A stretch of 64,000 bases of DNA from Bacteroidota bacterium (GTDB lineage Bacteria > Bacteroidota > Bacteroidia > Cytophagales > Cytophagaceae). The stretch spans positions 108,394-172,393 of the forward strand of contig JAEVZS010000016.1 in the NCBI GenBank assembly GCA_023392125.1, read 5' to 3'. Of the stretch, positions 54,117-63,027 are shown one piece after another (position 1 is the first letter of the stretch; each line of letters starts with the position of its first letter). The notes under the pieces are model-generated. The model worked only from the letters and a program-made list of their open reading frames with translations. It was not told the DNA's origin and made no database searches. Both the position numbers and the translations under genes were made by a program.

Positions 54117-54974
54117 TCATATTTTCCGGATGTCAGGCTGATGCAAATTTCCACTAAGACAAACCTGATCTCCGATAACAATATCGCGGACAAAAATAGC
54201 AGACTGTCTTACTGTTATTACATTTTTGTGAGCCTCGATCCGTAGCTCGGCCGTATTCCCTGACAACAGGACGCTTTTCACTATCCCGCTAAACAGCACT
54301 TGATTAGCAGACATTTCAGAGCTCTTATACTGTCTGCAGACACTTCCATTGTCAAGCTCAATACATACATCCGCCAATGCTGCAATTTCATGTAAATCAT
54401 GACTTACCATAATTGAAGTAAGACGATATAATGAATGTATCTCCCTGATATAATATTGCAGCTTATGCTTCATTTCCTGATCCAATGCGGACAATGGCTC
54501 ATCCATCAGCAAGAGCCTGGGTTTTCTTACCAAGGCTCTTGCAAGCGCCACACGTTGCTTTTGCCCCCCCGAAAGCAGAGCCGGATAACATTTCTGGAGC
54601 CTGCCAAGCTCCATCAGCTCGATCATTTTATCGACAATCTTTCGATCCTGCTTTTTCCCAAGGGCAAAAACGAGATTTTCACGGACATTCATGGTCGGAA
54701 AAAGGGCATAATCCTGAAATACAAAACCTATTTCCCGATCAGCCGGAGCAACATTGACACCCTTATCCGTATCCAGCCATACATTATCATGTACCACAAT
54801 ATGGCCATATTCGGGAGTCATAAGACCTGCCAGCATTTTCAGAACCGATGTTTTTCCAGTGCCTGACCTTCCATAAAGGACTGCAAGCTGTCCGGACTCA
54901 ACAACAAATTCAACAGCAAGCTCCGATATGCCCGAAGCCATATTTAATTTTTTACGGGCTCTAAAACAAATCAT
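54117..54974 (-). CDS. modC: Molybdate ABC transporter ATP-binding protein ModC
   Basis: A 285-residue ATPase. Walker A is GRSGTGKT (35-42), signature LLSGGQKQRVALARAL near 133, Walker B LLLMDEPLSALD near 157, and the switch His in VSHDLHE near 192. The last 65 residues form one TOBE/Mop-like beta domain (VLFSGIVKSVLLSGNTAELRI), shorter than the full E. coli ModC regulatory domain (352 residues in total). It overlaps modB by four bases (ATGA). Confidence 0.9.
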   Translation of the reverse strand: MICFRARKKLNMASGISELAVEFVVESGQLAVLYGRSGTGKTSVLKMLAGLMTPEYGHIVVHDNVWLDTDKGVNVAPADREIGFVFQDYALFPTMNVRENLVFALGKKQDRKIVDKMIELMELGRLQKCYPALLSGGQKQRVALARALVRKPRLLLMDEPLSALDQEMKHKLQYYIREIHSLYRLTSIMVSHDLHEIAALADVCIELDNGSVCRQYKSSEMSANQVLFSGIVKSVLLSGNTAELRIEAHKNVITVRQSAIFVRDIVIGDQVCLSGNLHQPDIRKI

Positions 54975-55645
54975 CGCTCAAAACGGAACAGAGTATTACC
55001 TTTCAGGAGAAAAACGATCATAAGAATCAAAAAAGAACTGCCGGTAAGAATCAGCGCATAATGATTAGCCAACGAATAGTCCATAAGCTCAACTGCTTCG
55101 TATACGGCGATCGATGCCGTTCTGGTTTTACCCGGAATGCTGCCACCAACCATCAAAACAACTCCAAACTCTCCGACCGTGTGAGCAAAAGCCAGCATGC
55201 TTCCTGTTATTATTGATATTCTGCCTGTCGGAATATATACATGAAGCAGAATTTCCCAACCGGATTTTCCCATAATACGGGCGGCATCTCTGAGATTGTC
55301 GGGTACCGCAGCAAATCCGGACTGAACAGGCTGTACTATATAAGGCAGGCTATATATGACAGAAGCCAGCACCAGCCCTTCAAATGAAAACGCAAGACGC
55401 ATACCCAGATACGTATGCAGCCAGCGTCCCGGAAAACCAGAAGGACTGTACAGCATAAGCAGATAAAATCCCAGTACCGTTGGGGGCAATACCAGTGGCA
55501 TGCTTATCAAAGCTTCTATTACCGGCTTTATTTTCAGCGAAGAAACGGTAAGCCAGTAGGCCAATGGGACAGCAATCACCAGTAACAGACAGGTAGTGAC
55601 AAAGGCAAGTTTAAAAGTTAGAAATAAGGTATTCCATTCTGTCAT
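54971..55645 (-). CDS. modB: Molybdate ABC transporter permease ModB
   Basis: A 224-residue inner-membrane permease with five or six helices. The cytoplasmic EAA-like loop is DAARIMGKSGWEILLHVYIP near 133-152, and AFAHTVGEFGVVLMVGGSIPGKT is the ModB-type segment that follows. It forms the channel of the molybdate importer and is preceded by modA 21 bases upstream and followed by modC with an ATGA overlap. Confidence 0.93.
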   Translation of the reverse strand: MTEWNTLFLTFKLAFVTTCLLLVIAVPLAYWLTVSSLKIKPVIEALISMPLVLPPTVLGFYLLMLYSPSGFPGRWLHTYLGMRLAFSFEGLVLASVIYSLPYIVQPVQSGFAAVPDNLRDAARIMGKSGWEILLHVYIPTGRISIITGSMLAFAHTVGEFGVVLMVGGSIPGKTRTASIAVYEAVELMDYSLANHYALILTGSSFLILMIVFLLKGNTLFRFER

Positions 55646-55666
55646 ACGATACTATATCTGCTAAAA

Positions 55667-56464
55667 CTATTCATCTTCTTCTCCCCTGTGTGACACTATA
55701 TAACCATAGTTCTTCAATATGGCTCCGGCATGATCTGAAAACAAAAACTTCATAAACAGCTTCGAATCCGGATGTTTTCCATCTTTCTTTTTCAGCAGAA
55801 CAGCGCCCTGCCGTATCGGAGCATACAGAGTGCTGTCCAGCGAAATCCAGCATCCCTTTCCCGCAACTTCCGGAGACGAGACTATTGACCGGGCAATAAA
55901 ACCATAATCAGCTGCTCCGGAAAGCACAAACTGGCTCACCTGACTTATACTTTCGGCATAAACCAGTTTTGACTCAACTTTATCCCATATTCCATAATTT
56001 TCAAGAATCTGTATAGCCGCCTTCCCATAGGGAGCTGTCTGAGGATTGGCTATGGCAATATACTGTGTACCTGCATAGCAAAGATTATCAAGAGTAACTA
56101 ATGAATCTTCTGTCAGCGTCCACAAAACCAGCTGCCCGCGGGCATACTCAAGAGGTTCGCTTTCTGCCAGACCATCCTTGTAAAGCGCTAAGGGATAAAC
56201 CATATCCGCGGAAATAAAAATATCAAATGGCGCCCCGGCCCTGATCTGTGCTGTAAGCTTGCTCGATGACCCGCAAACGATCTGCGGCTGTATTCCATAT
56301 TCTTCGTAAAACCCTGAGCTCAGAGCTTCCATTGCAAACTGCATATTTGCGGAGGTTGCAATTATCAGAGCAGGTTCCCCGGGTGGTTTGCAGCCTGTAA
56401 CAACACAAACAATCACCAAGCATCTCAGGATGTTTTTAATCTTTGCTATTCTGCACACAGACAT
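55667..56464 (-). CDS. modA: Molybdate-binding lipoprotein ModA
   Basis: A 265-residue substrate-binding lipoprotein. The lipobox is VTGC, giving a lipid-anchored mature end (KPPGEPALIIATSANM). Family blocks are CGSSSKLTAQIRAGAPFDIFISADMVYPL (residues 64-92 approximately), ANPQTAPYGKAAIQIL near 140, and GAADYGFIARS near 185, which contact the oxyanion. I chose the ATG at 56464; one at 56482 is also in frame. It is the first gene of modABC. No molybdenum-cofactor genes follow in this window. Confidence 0.9.
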   Translation of the reverse strand: MSVCRIAKIKNILRCLVIVCVVTGCKPPGEPALIIATSANMQFAMEALSSGFYEEYGIQPQIVCGSSSKLTAQIRAGAPFDIFISADMVYPLALYKDGLAESEPLEYARGQLVLWTLTEDSLVTLDNLCYAGTQYIAIANPQTAPYGKAAIQILENYGIWDKVESKLVYAESISQVSQFVLSGAADYGFIARSIVSSPEVAGKGCWISLDSTLYAPIRQGAVLLKKKDGKHPDSKLFMKFLFSDHAGAILKNYGYIVSHRGEEDE

Positions 56465-56532
56465 GATCCATAATAAAATCATAGATAAAAATACGTAATA
56501 TTACCTATAAAACAAAGAAAATATACGTAAAC

Positions 56533-56561
56533 AAAAAAACCGGATAGCTTAGAATATCCGG
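56533..56561 (-). terminator. Rho-independent terminator after the Zn/Cd ATPase gene
   Basis: On the minus strand CCGGATA (56561-56555) pairs with TATCCGG (56546-56540), followed by seven T residues. It lies 45 bases after the stop codon of the ATPase gene. Confidence 0.8.
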
Positions 56562-56605
56562 GGCATAATCAAAACTGGTATTATGATGTTTACCTGTTGA
56601 ATCTA

Positions 56606-58582
56606 TCAGATTAACCGCTGTATCCTTATAGCATTGAGTATCGCCAGCAAAGCAACTCCGACATCTGCAAATACTGCTTCCCACATAGTGGCAAGGCCAC
56701 CCGCCCCCAGAATCAGTACAATAACCTTGATTCCAAAAGCCAGCGCAATATTCTGCCATACTATTTTTTTTGTCTGGCGACCGATATTTTTTGCCAGTGC
56801 GATTCGGGATGGCTGATCATTCTGAATCACAACATCAGCTGTCTCAATAGCAACATCGCTGCCCAGGCCTCCCATAGCAATTCCGACATCGGCAAGCGCC
56901 AGCACCGGAGCATCATTAATACCGTCTCCGACAAAAGCAATTCGTCCGTTTGTCTGTTTTTTTAACTCCTCCAGCTTTTGCGCCTTCTGTTCGGGCATCA
57001 AGTCTCCATATGCTTTGTCGACTCCCAGTTGTCCGGCCACTACCCTGGTTACAGAACTCTTGTCGCCGGAAAGCATCACGAGTTCTTTTACACCGGTTTC
57101 CCGCAATGCTCTTACAGCATCCTTCGCATCATCCTTCAACTCATCAGCTACAACCAGATAACCCGCATACAGACCGTCAACAGCAATATGTACAACGGCA
57201 TTAACTTCCTGCTCTGCCTCCGGAACTGTTTCTATTCCGAATTTCCTCATCAGTCTGCCATTTCCCGCCAGCACCTCATGTCCCTTAACAATTCCTTTCA
57301 ATCCCATACCGGAAAGCTCTTCCTGAGATTCCGGTTCAGGCACTATTACTCCTTTTTCATGAACAAAAGTCACAATGGCCCGTGCTATAGGATGCGTTGA
57401 CTTCTGCTCAATGGCTGCAGCAAATTCAAGCCATTCTGCAGGAGCATTATCTCCAATACCGGCTTTTTGTACGACAAATATCCCTTTGGTAAGTGTTCCC
57501 GTCTTATCCATAACCACTGTAGTGACCTCTGCCATCAGATCAAGAAAATTTGACCCTTTAAACAGAATACCCCGGGAAGATGCGGCCCCGATACCTCCAA
57601 AGTAACCTAATGGTATGGAAATCACGAGCGCACACGGACAGGAAATAACCAGAAATACCAACGCTCTGTACAACCAGTCGCGGAATACATAATCATCAAC
57701 AAATAACCATGGAATCAGCACCAATGCCAGTGCAAGAAAAGTCACAACCGGTGTGTAGACACGCGCAAATTTTCGGATAAACTGCTCTGTCTTCGCTTTG
57801 CGGGAAGCAGCATTCTGAACAAGCTCGAGAATCCTGGAAATAGCGCTCCTGGTATACACACTGGTTACTTTCAGTTCAATCAGCCGGTCCAGATTGACCA
57901 TTCCTGCTAGTATTTTTTTGCCTTTAGCATACTCTACAGGCATACTTTCTCCGGTCAGAGCAGCTGTATTAAAAAGGGCTTTCTCGGACATCAGGTCTCC
58001 GTCAAGAGGCACCTGCTCGCCGGGCTTTACCTGAATGGATTCTCCCACAGCAACTTCTCCCGGATGAACAATCACGGCTTTCCCATCCCTGACTACGGCA
58101 GCCGACTGAGGTCTGATATCCAGCAGAGCTTTTATATTGCTTCTGGCTTTTTGAACAGCAGTATGTTGAAACAGCTCTCCTACTGTATAAAAAAGCATTA
58201 CGGCCACCCCCTCCGGATATTCTCCGATTGAGAACGCTCCCAGCGTAGCAATGCTCATAAGAAAAAACTCTGTAAAAATATCACCGCGTCCGATCAGCTT
58301 AATTCCTTTGACCAACACAGGTAGCCCTACCGGAAGATAAGCCAGCATATACCAGCCCAGACGTATTATTCCGCTAAAAAAAGAAGCTCCGAAGTAATCA
58401 AAGGCTATTCCGGCAAGCAACATAGCGAGACTGAACAGGGCATTTCCCCACTCCTGCATAAAACCGGAAAAACCGGAGCTGCTTTCTACATGCGCTCCTT
58501 GCGTATCACCGGAGTGACCGCAACAGGAAGTCTCCGCATGATCATGATCGTGATTTTCGGATGTATTATGGGAATGATTCAT
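56606..58582 (-). CDS. zntA: Zn/Cd/Pb-exporting P1B-type ATPase
   Basis: A 658-residue metal-transporting ATPase. The membrane metal site is SCPCALVISIP, the P1B-2 (Zn/Cd/Pb) type. The phosphorylation motif is DKTGTLTKG and the nucleotide hinge is GDGINDAP, with TGES in the actuator domain. The first 30 residues have no HMA domain but are His/Cys-rich (HSHNTSENHDHDHAETSCCGH), a likely metal-binding tail. It starts 14-20 bases after a TATCTTTG promoter. It is downstream of the methyltransferase and Fur-family genes, 190 bases away. Confidence 0.93.
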   Translation of the reverse strand: MNHSHNTSENHDHDHAETSCCGHSGDTQGAHVESSSGFSGFMQEWGNALFSLAMLLAGIAFDYFGASFFSGIIRLGWYMLAYLPVGLPVLVKGIKLIGRGDIFTEFFLMSIATLGAFSIGEYPEGVAVMLFYTVGELFQHTAVQKARSNIKALLDIRPQSAAVVRDGKAVIVHPGEVAVGESIQVKPGEQVPLDGDLMSEKALFNTAALTGESMPVEYAKGKKILAGMVNLDRLIELKVTSVYTRSAISRILELVQNAASRKAKTEQFIRKFARVYTPVVTFLALALVLIPWLFVDDYVFRDWLYRALVFLVISCPCALVISIPLGYFGGIGAASSRGILFKGSNFLDLMAEVTTVVMDKTGTLTKGIFVVQKAGIGDNAPAEWLEFAAAIEQKSTHPIARAIVTFVHEKGVIVPEPESQEELSGMGLKGIVKGHEVLAGNGRLMRKFGIETVPEAEQEVNAVVHIAVDGLYAGYLVVADELKDDAKDAVRALRETGVKELVMLSGDKSSVTRVVAGQLGVDKAYGDLMPEQKAQKLEELKKQTNGRIAFVGDGINDAPVLALADVGIAMGGLGSDVAIETADVVIQNDQPSRIALAKNIGRQTKKIVWQNIALAFGIKVIVLILGAGGLATMWEAVFADVGVALLAILNAIRIQRLI

Positions 58583-58602
58583 AGATCAGGTTCTTGTTTT
58601 TA

Positions 58603-58649
58603 CAAAGATACCTCTCTGACACATGCACAGGAATTGCATTGTTATGTCA
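58603..58649 (-). promoter_or_regulatory. zntA promoter box with upstream imperfect dyad
   Basis: The minus strand reads TATCTTTG at 58610-58603 (exact -7 box). Just upstream, arms at 58617-58627 (TGACACATGCA) and 58635-58649 (TGCATTGTTATGTCA) form an imperfect inverted repeat overlapping the -33 zone, a plausible site for a metal-responsive repressor. Confidence 0.5.
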
Positions 58650-58771
58650 TCAGATGTCTGTGTATACTTGAGAACCGGAAAAATGTACTTAAGTTGTTAC
58701 GGGTTCATAACCGGCAGATAACAGCCAGAGCAATGAGTAAAAAATACGTATACCGGACCTATCCCTCCGAT

Positions 58772-59431
58772 TTATTTACCAAAAGCTTTCTGCGCTTCCA
58801 GAACCCAGAATGAACGTTTTACCCGCTCTCCCGTTTTGGTCAGAGGTTCATCTACAAATGCGTGGCATTGTAAAATACTAAATCCCGCATTTTTCAGCAA
58901 AAGACCAGCCTCTTCGTGATCATAAAGTCTGAACCCGTAGCTTACGAAAGGAAGCTGCTGCATAAACTGCTTATCAGCAAAAGTAAGCAGCAATATACCT
59001 CCCGGCCGTAATACCCTTGCAATCTCTCCGGCCAGTTTTCCGGGTTCATCCCAGAAATACACTGTATTTACAGTAAAGACCTTATCAAAGCTTTCGTCAT
59101 CAAACGGGACAGACTTTCCATCGTACAACTGAAAATGCGCAGAGTCTGCCCCGGCAATATTCCTGCATTCAGCCACCATGTCCTCTGATATGTCAAGACC
59201 TTCATAAGACATTTTATCAGCAAGCCGCATAAGATCCGCCACATGTCTGCCGTTTCCGGGGCCCAGCTCAAGAATCCGGTCATGATCAACAGGCTGCAGC
59301 TTGTTGATAGTTCGCTGTATCATTTCCCTGTTGGAGACATTCATATAATCGGCAACCTGCCGGCCTGCTTCTCCCTGCGGGCAACGCAGGTTCTGCGCAA
59401 GCAGTTCCAGACTTATCGGGTTATTTTCCAT
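58772..59431 (-). CDS. Class I SAM-dependent methyltransferase
   Basis: A 219-residue methyltransferase with a Rossmann fold. Motif I is RILELGPGNGRHVADL (E-x-G-x-G-x-G, near 52-67), motif II D in YEGLDIS near 76, then FDKVFTVNTVYFW near 119 and LRPGGILLLTF near 142. It resembles the UbiE/Methyltransf_11 group. It sits between a Fur-family gene (55 bases upstream) and zntA, so a metal- or metalloid-related role is possible, but cysteines of the arsenite-methyltransferase type are absent. Substrate unknown. Confidence 0.85.
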   Translation of the reverse strand: MENNPISLELLAQNLRCPQGEAGRQVADYMNVSNREMIQRTINKLQPVDHDRILELGPGNGRHVADLMRLADKMSYEGLDISEDMVAECRNIAGADSAHFQLYDGKSVPFDDESFDKVFTVNTVYFWDEPGKLAGEIARVLRPGGILLLTFADKQFMQQLPFVSYGFRLYDHEEAGLLLKNAGFSILQCHAFVDEPLTKTGERVKRSFWVLEAQKAFGK

Positions 59432-59486
59432 CTTTCAATTAAAGTTCTATTCGGCCGGACTGAGATTACTACTTACCCATTTATTG

Positions 59487-59897
59487 TCAGGCACATTTTC
59501 CACAGATACCTTTTACAACCAGGCTTGCTTCCTCTCCGACAAAAGCGTGGGGCAGCTGGATTTCAGGAATCTTGTATTTGGGAAGGCAGAATGTTTCACT
59601 GCATATTCTGCAGTGAAAATGCACATGCATATCCCTGTCAATATTACATTCACAACCTTCTTCACAAAGCGCATATTTAGGCGCTCCCGTACCGTCATCG
59701 ATACTATGGACCAGACCATTTTCCTGAAAGGTCTTTAAGGTCCGGTAAAGAGTAATACGATCCGATTTTTCAAATTGCTTTTCCAGCTCTGAAAGACTGA
59801 TTGCCGCATATTGAGCAGAAAGTGCTTTCAGAACCAGCAGCCGCATTGCGGTTGGTTTTATATTTCTGTTCGCAAGTACGATTTCCAATGTATTCAT
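59487..59897 (-). CDS. Fur family metal-dependent regulator
   Basis: A 136-residue Fur/Zur/PerR-type regulator. The winged helix spans about residues 10-75 (ALSAQYAAISLSELEKQFEKSDRITLYRTLKTF), and the dimerisation part has DMHVHFHCRICSETFCLP. Structural zinc cysteines are present as two CxxC pairs (HCRIC and CGKC at the C-terminus). The frame is open to 59996, but MNTLEIVLANRNIKPT at 59897 is the family start. The presence of zntA, copA and an HMA protein nearby hints at a Zur-like role, but the metal is not certain. It lies 91 bases after the HMA gene. Confidence 0.88.
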   Translation of the reverse strand: MNTLEIVLANRNIKPTAMRLLVLKALSAQYAAISLSELEKQFEKSDRITLYRTLKTFQENGLVHSIDDGTGAPKYALCEEGCECNIDRDMHVHFHCRICSETFCLPKYKIPEIQLPHAFVGEEASLVVKGICGKCA

Positions 59898-59988
59898 ATG
59901 CCCGGAATAATTCTGAAAAAAGACCAACAGGCAGTCCGTGGCCTGTATGGTCTCTAAATCTATAAAATCAGATTGGCTACTGCAAGTA

Positions 59989-60201
59989 TTATGCAATCAG
60001 ATCGGCTTTAAAACCAGCTTTTTTCACAGTATCCGCCACTTCTTCCACGCTGATATTGTCACCTTCTACCGTAAGCACTCTGGCAGGATCGGTCAGATCT
60101 ACTTCCCAATGATTTATTTCTCCTTTTTCATTCAGATGCGGACGCACTTTGTCAAGGCATCCGCCACATTTAATATCCGTTTTAAATTTGTATGTTGTCA
60201 T
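59989..60201 (-). CDS. Heavy-metal-associated (HMA) domain protein, CopZ-like
   Basis: A 70-residue ferredoxin-like metal chaperone consisting of one HMA domain. The metal-binding CxxC is CGGC (C12, C15). The rest has the beta-alpha-beta pattern VDLTDPARVLTVEGDNISVEEVADTVKKAGF. In this position, between the copper ATPase and a regulator, it probably carries Cu(I) to the ATPase or buffers it. It follows copA by 82 bases on the same strand and may be co-transcribed. Confidence 0.9.
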   Translation of the reverse strand: MTTYKFKTDIKCGGCLDKVRPHLNEKGEINHWEVDLTDPARVLTVEGDNISVEEVADTVKKAGFKADLIA

Positions 60202-60283
60202 AATCAGCCAGATTAATTGGTTTTACTTTATTTTTTATTTTTATTCAGTACCGTACTATTTCAGACTTTCTTATTAAAAGCCC

Positions 60284-62530
60284 CTAGCCGATTTTAGTAA
60301 ATCTGAGCCGGAGGCTATTTGCAACAACCGATACAGAGCTCAAAGCCATTGCGGCTCCCGCAATCATAGGATTGAGCAAAAATCCGTTGAGCGGATAAAG
60401 TATGCCGGCCGCAAGGGGAATCCCGATGAGATTGTAAATAAAGGCCCAGAACAGATTCTGTCGTATGCCCTGCACCGTTTTACGAGACAGCCTGAGGGCT
60501 TTGGGAATGGACATAAGATCCGATGTAATCAGCGTGATCTTGGCTACGTCCATGGCAATGTCAGAACCTTTCCCCATGGCAATACTTACATCTGCCTGAG
60601 CCAGTGCCTGAGAATCGTTGATACCATCGCCCACCATAGCAACTATCTCTCCTTTTGCCTGCAAAGCTTTTACAAAATCCGCCTTATCCGAAGGCAGCAC
60701 TTCTGCCTTATAATGTTTTATCCCTGTCTGTTCAGCAACTGCAGCAGCTGTCTGTTCATTATCTCCGGTCAGCATATACACGTTGATCCCCAGCTTATGC
60801 ATAACATCAATAGCCCGGGCAGAAGTTTTCTTTATTTTGTCTGCAATCGCCAGCACAGCCAAAACACGCTTGCTATCAGAAAAATAAATAACCGTCTTGG
60901 CTTCTGCCTGCAAACGGGCTGCCGCAGTCTGCAATTTTTCATCAAGGCTTATCCCGTTTTCCTGAATAAGCTTTTTATTTCCCACAAAATAAGATACTTC
61001 ATCATCCGCTACAGCGCGTACACCTCTACCCGTGATGCTCTGAAAATCCCGGACCGGTACTGAACGCAGACCTTCTTCCCTGAATTTTACTGCAACCGCT
61101 TCGGCCAGCGGATGTTCCGACATGGATTCGATACTCAGCAGTATCCTTTTATAATGAGCAACATCATCTATACCGGTGTACCACTGAAAATCCGTGACTT
61201 CGGGCTTCCCTTCAGTAATCGTACCTGTCTTATCCAGAATAACGGCAGACACCCGGTGCGCCAGTTCCAGACTTTCAGCGTCTTTAATAAGAATATTGTT
61301 TTCCGCGCCTTTGCCTACTCCTACCATAATAGCCGTTGGGGTTGCCAGGCCGAGCGCACAGGGGCAGGCGATAACCAGTACAGTTACAGAAGTCAGCAGG
61401 GCATGAGTAAATGCATTGTCACCACCCAGCACCATCCACACACCGAAAGTCAGCAAAGCGATGACAATTACAGCCGGAACAAATATACCGGCAATCCGGT
61501 CAACCAGCTTCTGTACCGGAGCCTTGCTTGACTGTGCTTCCTGAACCATCTTTATAATGTGAGACAGCAGGGTTTCGCCTCCTACTTTCTGAGCTTCAAA
61601 CCGGAAGCTGCCTTTTTGATTTACTGTACCTGCAAATACACTGTCACTCTGCTGCTTCGCTACCGGAACCGGTTCCCCTGATATCATGCTCTCATCTACA
61701 AAAGAACTACCCTCTGTCACCACTCCATCAACGGCAATTCTTTCTCCGGGACGCACCACCACAATAGTACCGGGTTGTATAGCGCCCACTGCCATTTCAA
61801 CTTCTTCACCATCAATCAGGGCTTTAACAGTTTTTGGCTGTAAGCCCATAAGTTTCCTGATAGCCGATGAAGTATTGGATTTCGCCCTTTCTTCGAGCAG
61901 TTTTCCAAGAAGAATAAAGGTAATAATAACCACTACCGCTTCATAATACACATGAGGATGTATACCTCTCTGATGCCAGAACTCCGGATATACTGTATTG
62001 AATACGCTAAACAGAAAGGCTACTCCGGTACTAAGCGCAACCAGCGTGTCCATATTGGCAGAACCGTGCCGGGTCTGCTTCCATGCATTAACAAAAAAAC
62101 GCTGTCCGAACCATACCAGCACCGGCAAGGTCAGAATAAGGGATATCCACTGTCCTGCGCGCCATTCCATAAAAAACATACCGATCACAAAAACCGGAAT
62201 TGTAAAAATAGCTGCTCCAAACGTACGCTTCTTTATTTCTTCATAATACTGTTGTTGCATTTCCTCCTGTTTGCCTGCCGGATCTTCCTCATCAATGATC
62301 AGATCGTATCCGATGGACTGAACAAGAGCACGCAGCTCACGCGGCTGTATCAGCTCCGGATCATACTCTGTCAGGGTATTCTGAGTAGCAAAATTTACTT
62401 CTGCCCGGGCAACTCCGTTAGCAGTTTTCAGCATGGATTCAACACTTGCAGCGCATGCTGCACAGGACAACCCCACAACCGGAAATGTCTGCCGGACCAG
62501 TTTATCTGTGAAAAGCTTATTTTCGGTCAT
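60284..62530 (-). CDS. copA: Copper-exporting P1B-type ATPase CopA
   Basis: A 748-residue Cu(I) ATPase. One N-terminal HMA domain carries CAAC (C23, C26). The membrane metal site is ACPCALGLATP, and the seventh helix has YN (FIYNLIGIP) with MALSS in the eighth, the P1B-1 signature for Cu(I). DKTGTITEG is the phosphorylation site and GDGIND the hinge. The ATG at 62530 is chosen; an upstream ATG at 62584 lies inside a direct repeat of the promoter region. With the HMA chaperone it forms the copper resistance unit. Confidence 0.95.
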   Translation of the reverse strand: MTENKLFTDKLVRQTFPVVGLSCAACAASVESMLKTANGVARAEVNFATQNTLTEYDPELIQPRELRALVQSIGYDLIIDEEDPAGKQEEMQQQYYEEIKKRTFGAAIFTIPVFVIGMFFMEWRAGQWISLILTLPVLVWFGQRFFVNAWKQTRHGSANMDTLVALSTGVAFLFSVFNTVYPEFWHQRGIHPHVYYEAVVVIITFILLGKLLEERAKSNTSSAIRKLMGLQPKTVKALIDGEEVEMAVGAIQPGTIVVVRPGERIAVDGVVTEGSSFVDESMISGEPVPVAKQQSDSVFAGTVNQKGSFRFEAQKVGGETLLSHIIKMVQEAQSSKAPVQKLVDRIAGIFVPAVIVIALLTFGVWMVLGGDNAFTHALLTSVTVLVIACPCALGLATPTAIMVGVGKGAENNILIKDAESLELAHRVSAVILDKTGTITEGKPEVTDFQWYTGIDDVAHYKRILLSIESMSEHPLAEAVAVKFREEGLRSVPVRDFQSITGRGVRAVADDEVSYFVGNKKLIQENGISLDEKLQTAAARLQAEAKTVIYFSDSKRVLAVLAIADKIKKTSARAIDVMHKLGINVYMLTGDNEQTAAAVAEQTGIKHYKAEVLPSDKADFVKALQAKGEIVAMVGDGINDSQALAQADVSIAMGKGSDIAMDVAKITLITSDLMSIPKALRLSRKTVQGIRQNLFWAFIYNLIGIPLAAGILYPLNGFLLNPMIAGAAMALSSVSVVANSLRLRFTKIG

Positions 62531-62583
62531 AATAACAGGATTTATTATTAGTACAATAATAGTCGTACCGGAGTTTTCATGCA

Positions 62584-62614
62584 TTACAGAATTAAGTAAA
62601 TAGCTTACAGAATT
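62584..62614 (-). repeat. Direct repeat TTACAGAATT x2 upstream of copA
   Basis: TTACAGAATT occurs at 62584-62593 and 62605-62614, 21 bases apart (two helical turns). It lies 54-84 bases before the copA ATG, so it could be an operator for copA. Confidence 0.5.
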
Positions 62615-62919
62615 TGAATCGCTGAATACAGCCTGAGTCTTTGTTTTTAATCATTTCAGACCCCGGACCTGAAAATCCTGTCTGTCATACAGGCGTTTGA
62701 CAACAGGATAAATGAGCGGAATATAAAAGTATGTTTAAAAACTTCGCCAAAAATATCCGGGGCTGCAAGCAATCTGCTCTCTGAATGAAAACTTGGTTTA
62801 CTCACAAAAAATTAAATAAGATTTTACAAGCGTTTTACTATAATCAAAAAATCTTTTATACTTGCAGTCCGATTGGGAAAAGTAGTATAAAAAGCTTCCT
62901 TGCCCGGTCAGAATAAGTT
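62615..62919. other. Intergenic region upstream of tRNA-Pro
   Basis: 305 bases without a gene that I can support. TATACTTG at 62868-62875 may be the -7 box of the tRNA promoter; it differs from the TAnnTTTG consensus by one base. The copA promoter should also lie here or in the repeat to its left, but no clear box is seen. Confidence 0.45.
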
Positions 62920-62993
62920 CGGGGTGTAGCGCAGCCTGGTAGCGTACTTGCATGGGGTGCAAGGGGTCGTGGGTTCAAATCCCGCCACCCCGA
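62920..62993 (+). tRNA. tRNA-Pro (anticodon GGG)
   Basis: A 74-base cloverleaf. The acceptor stem pairs CGGGGTG (62920-62926) with CACCCCG (62986-62992), discriminator A at 62993. The D arm is GCGCAGCCTGGTAGCG. The anticodon stem CTTGC/GCAAG encloses the loop ATGGGGT, so the anticodon is GGG. The T arm is GTGGG-TTCAAAT-CCCGC. CCA is not encoded. A terminator hairpin follows at once. Confidence 0.95.
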
Positions 62994-62999
62994 CATTGA

Positions 63000-63027
63000 A
63001 AAGCCTTGTATATCAAGGCTTTTTTTA
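63000..63027 (+). terminator. Rho-independent terminator after tRNA-Pro
   Basis: Perfect 9-bp arms AAAGCCTTG (63000-63008) and CAAGGCTTT (63014-63022) with a 5-base loop and seven T residues. Confidence 0.85.
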
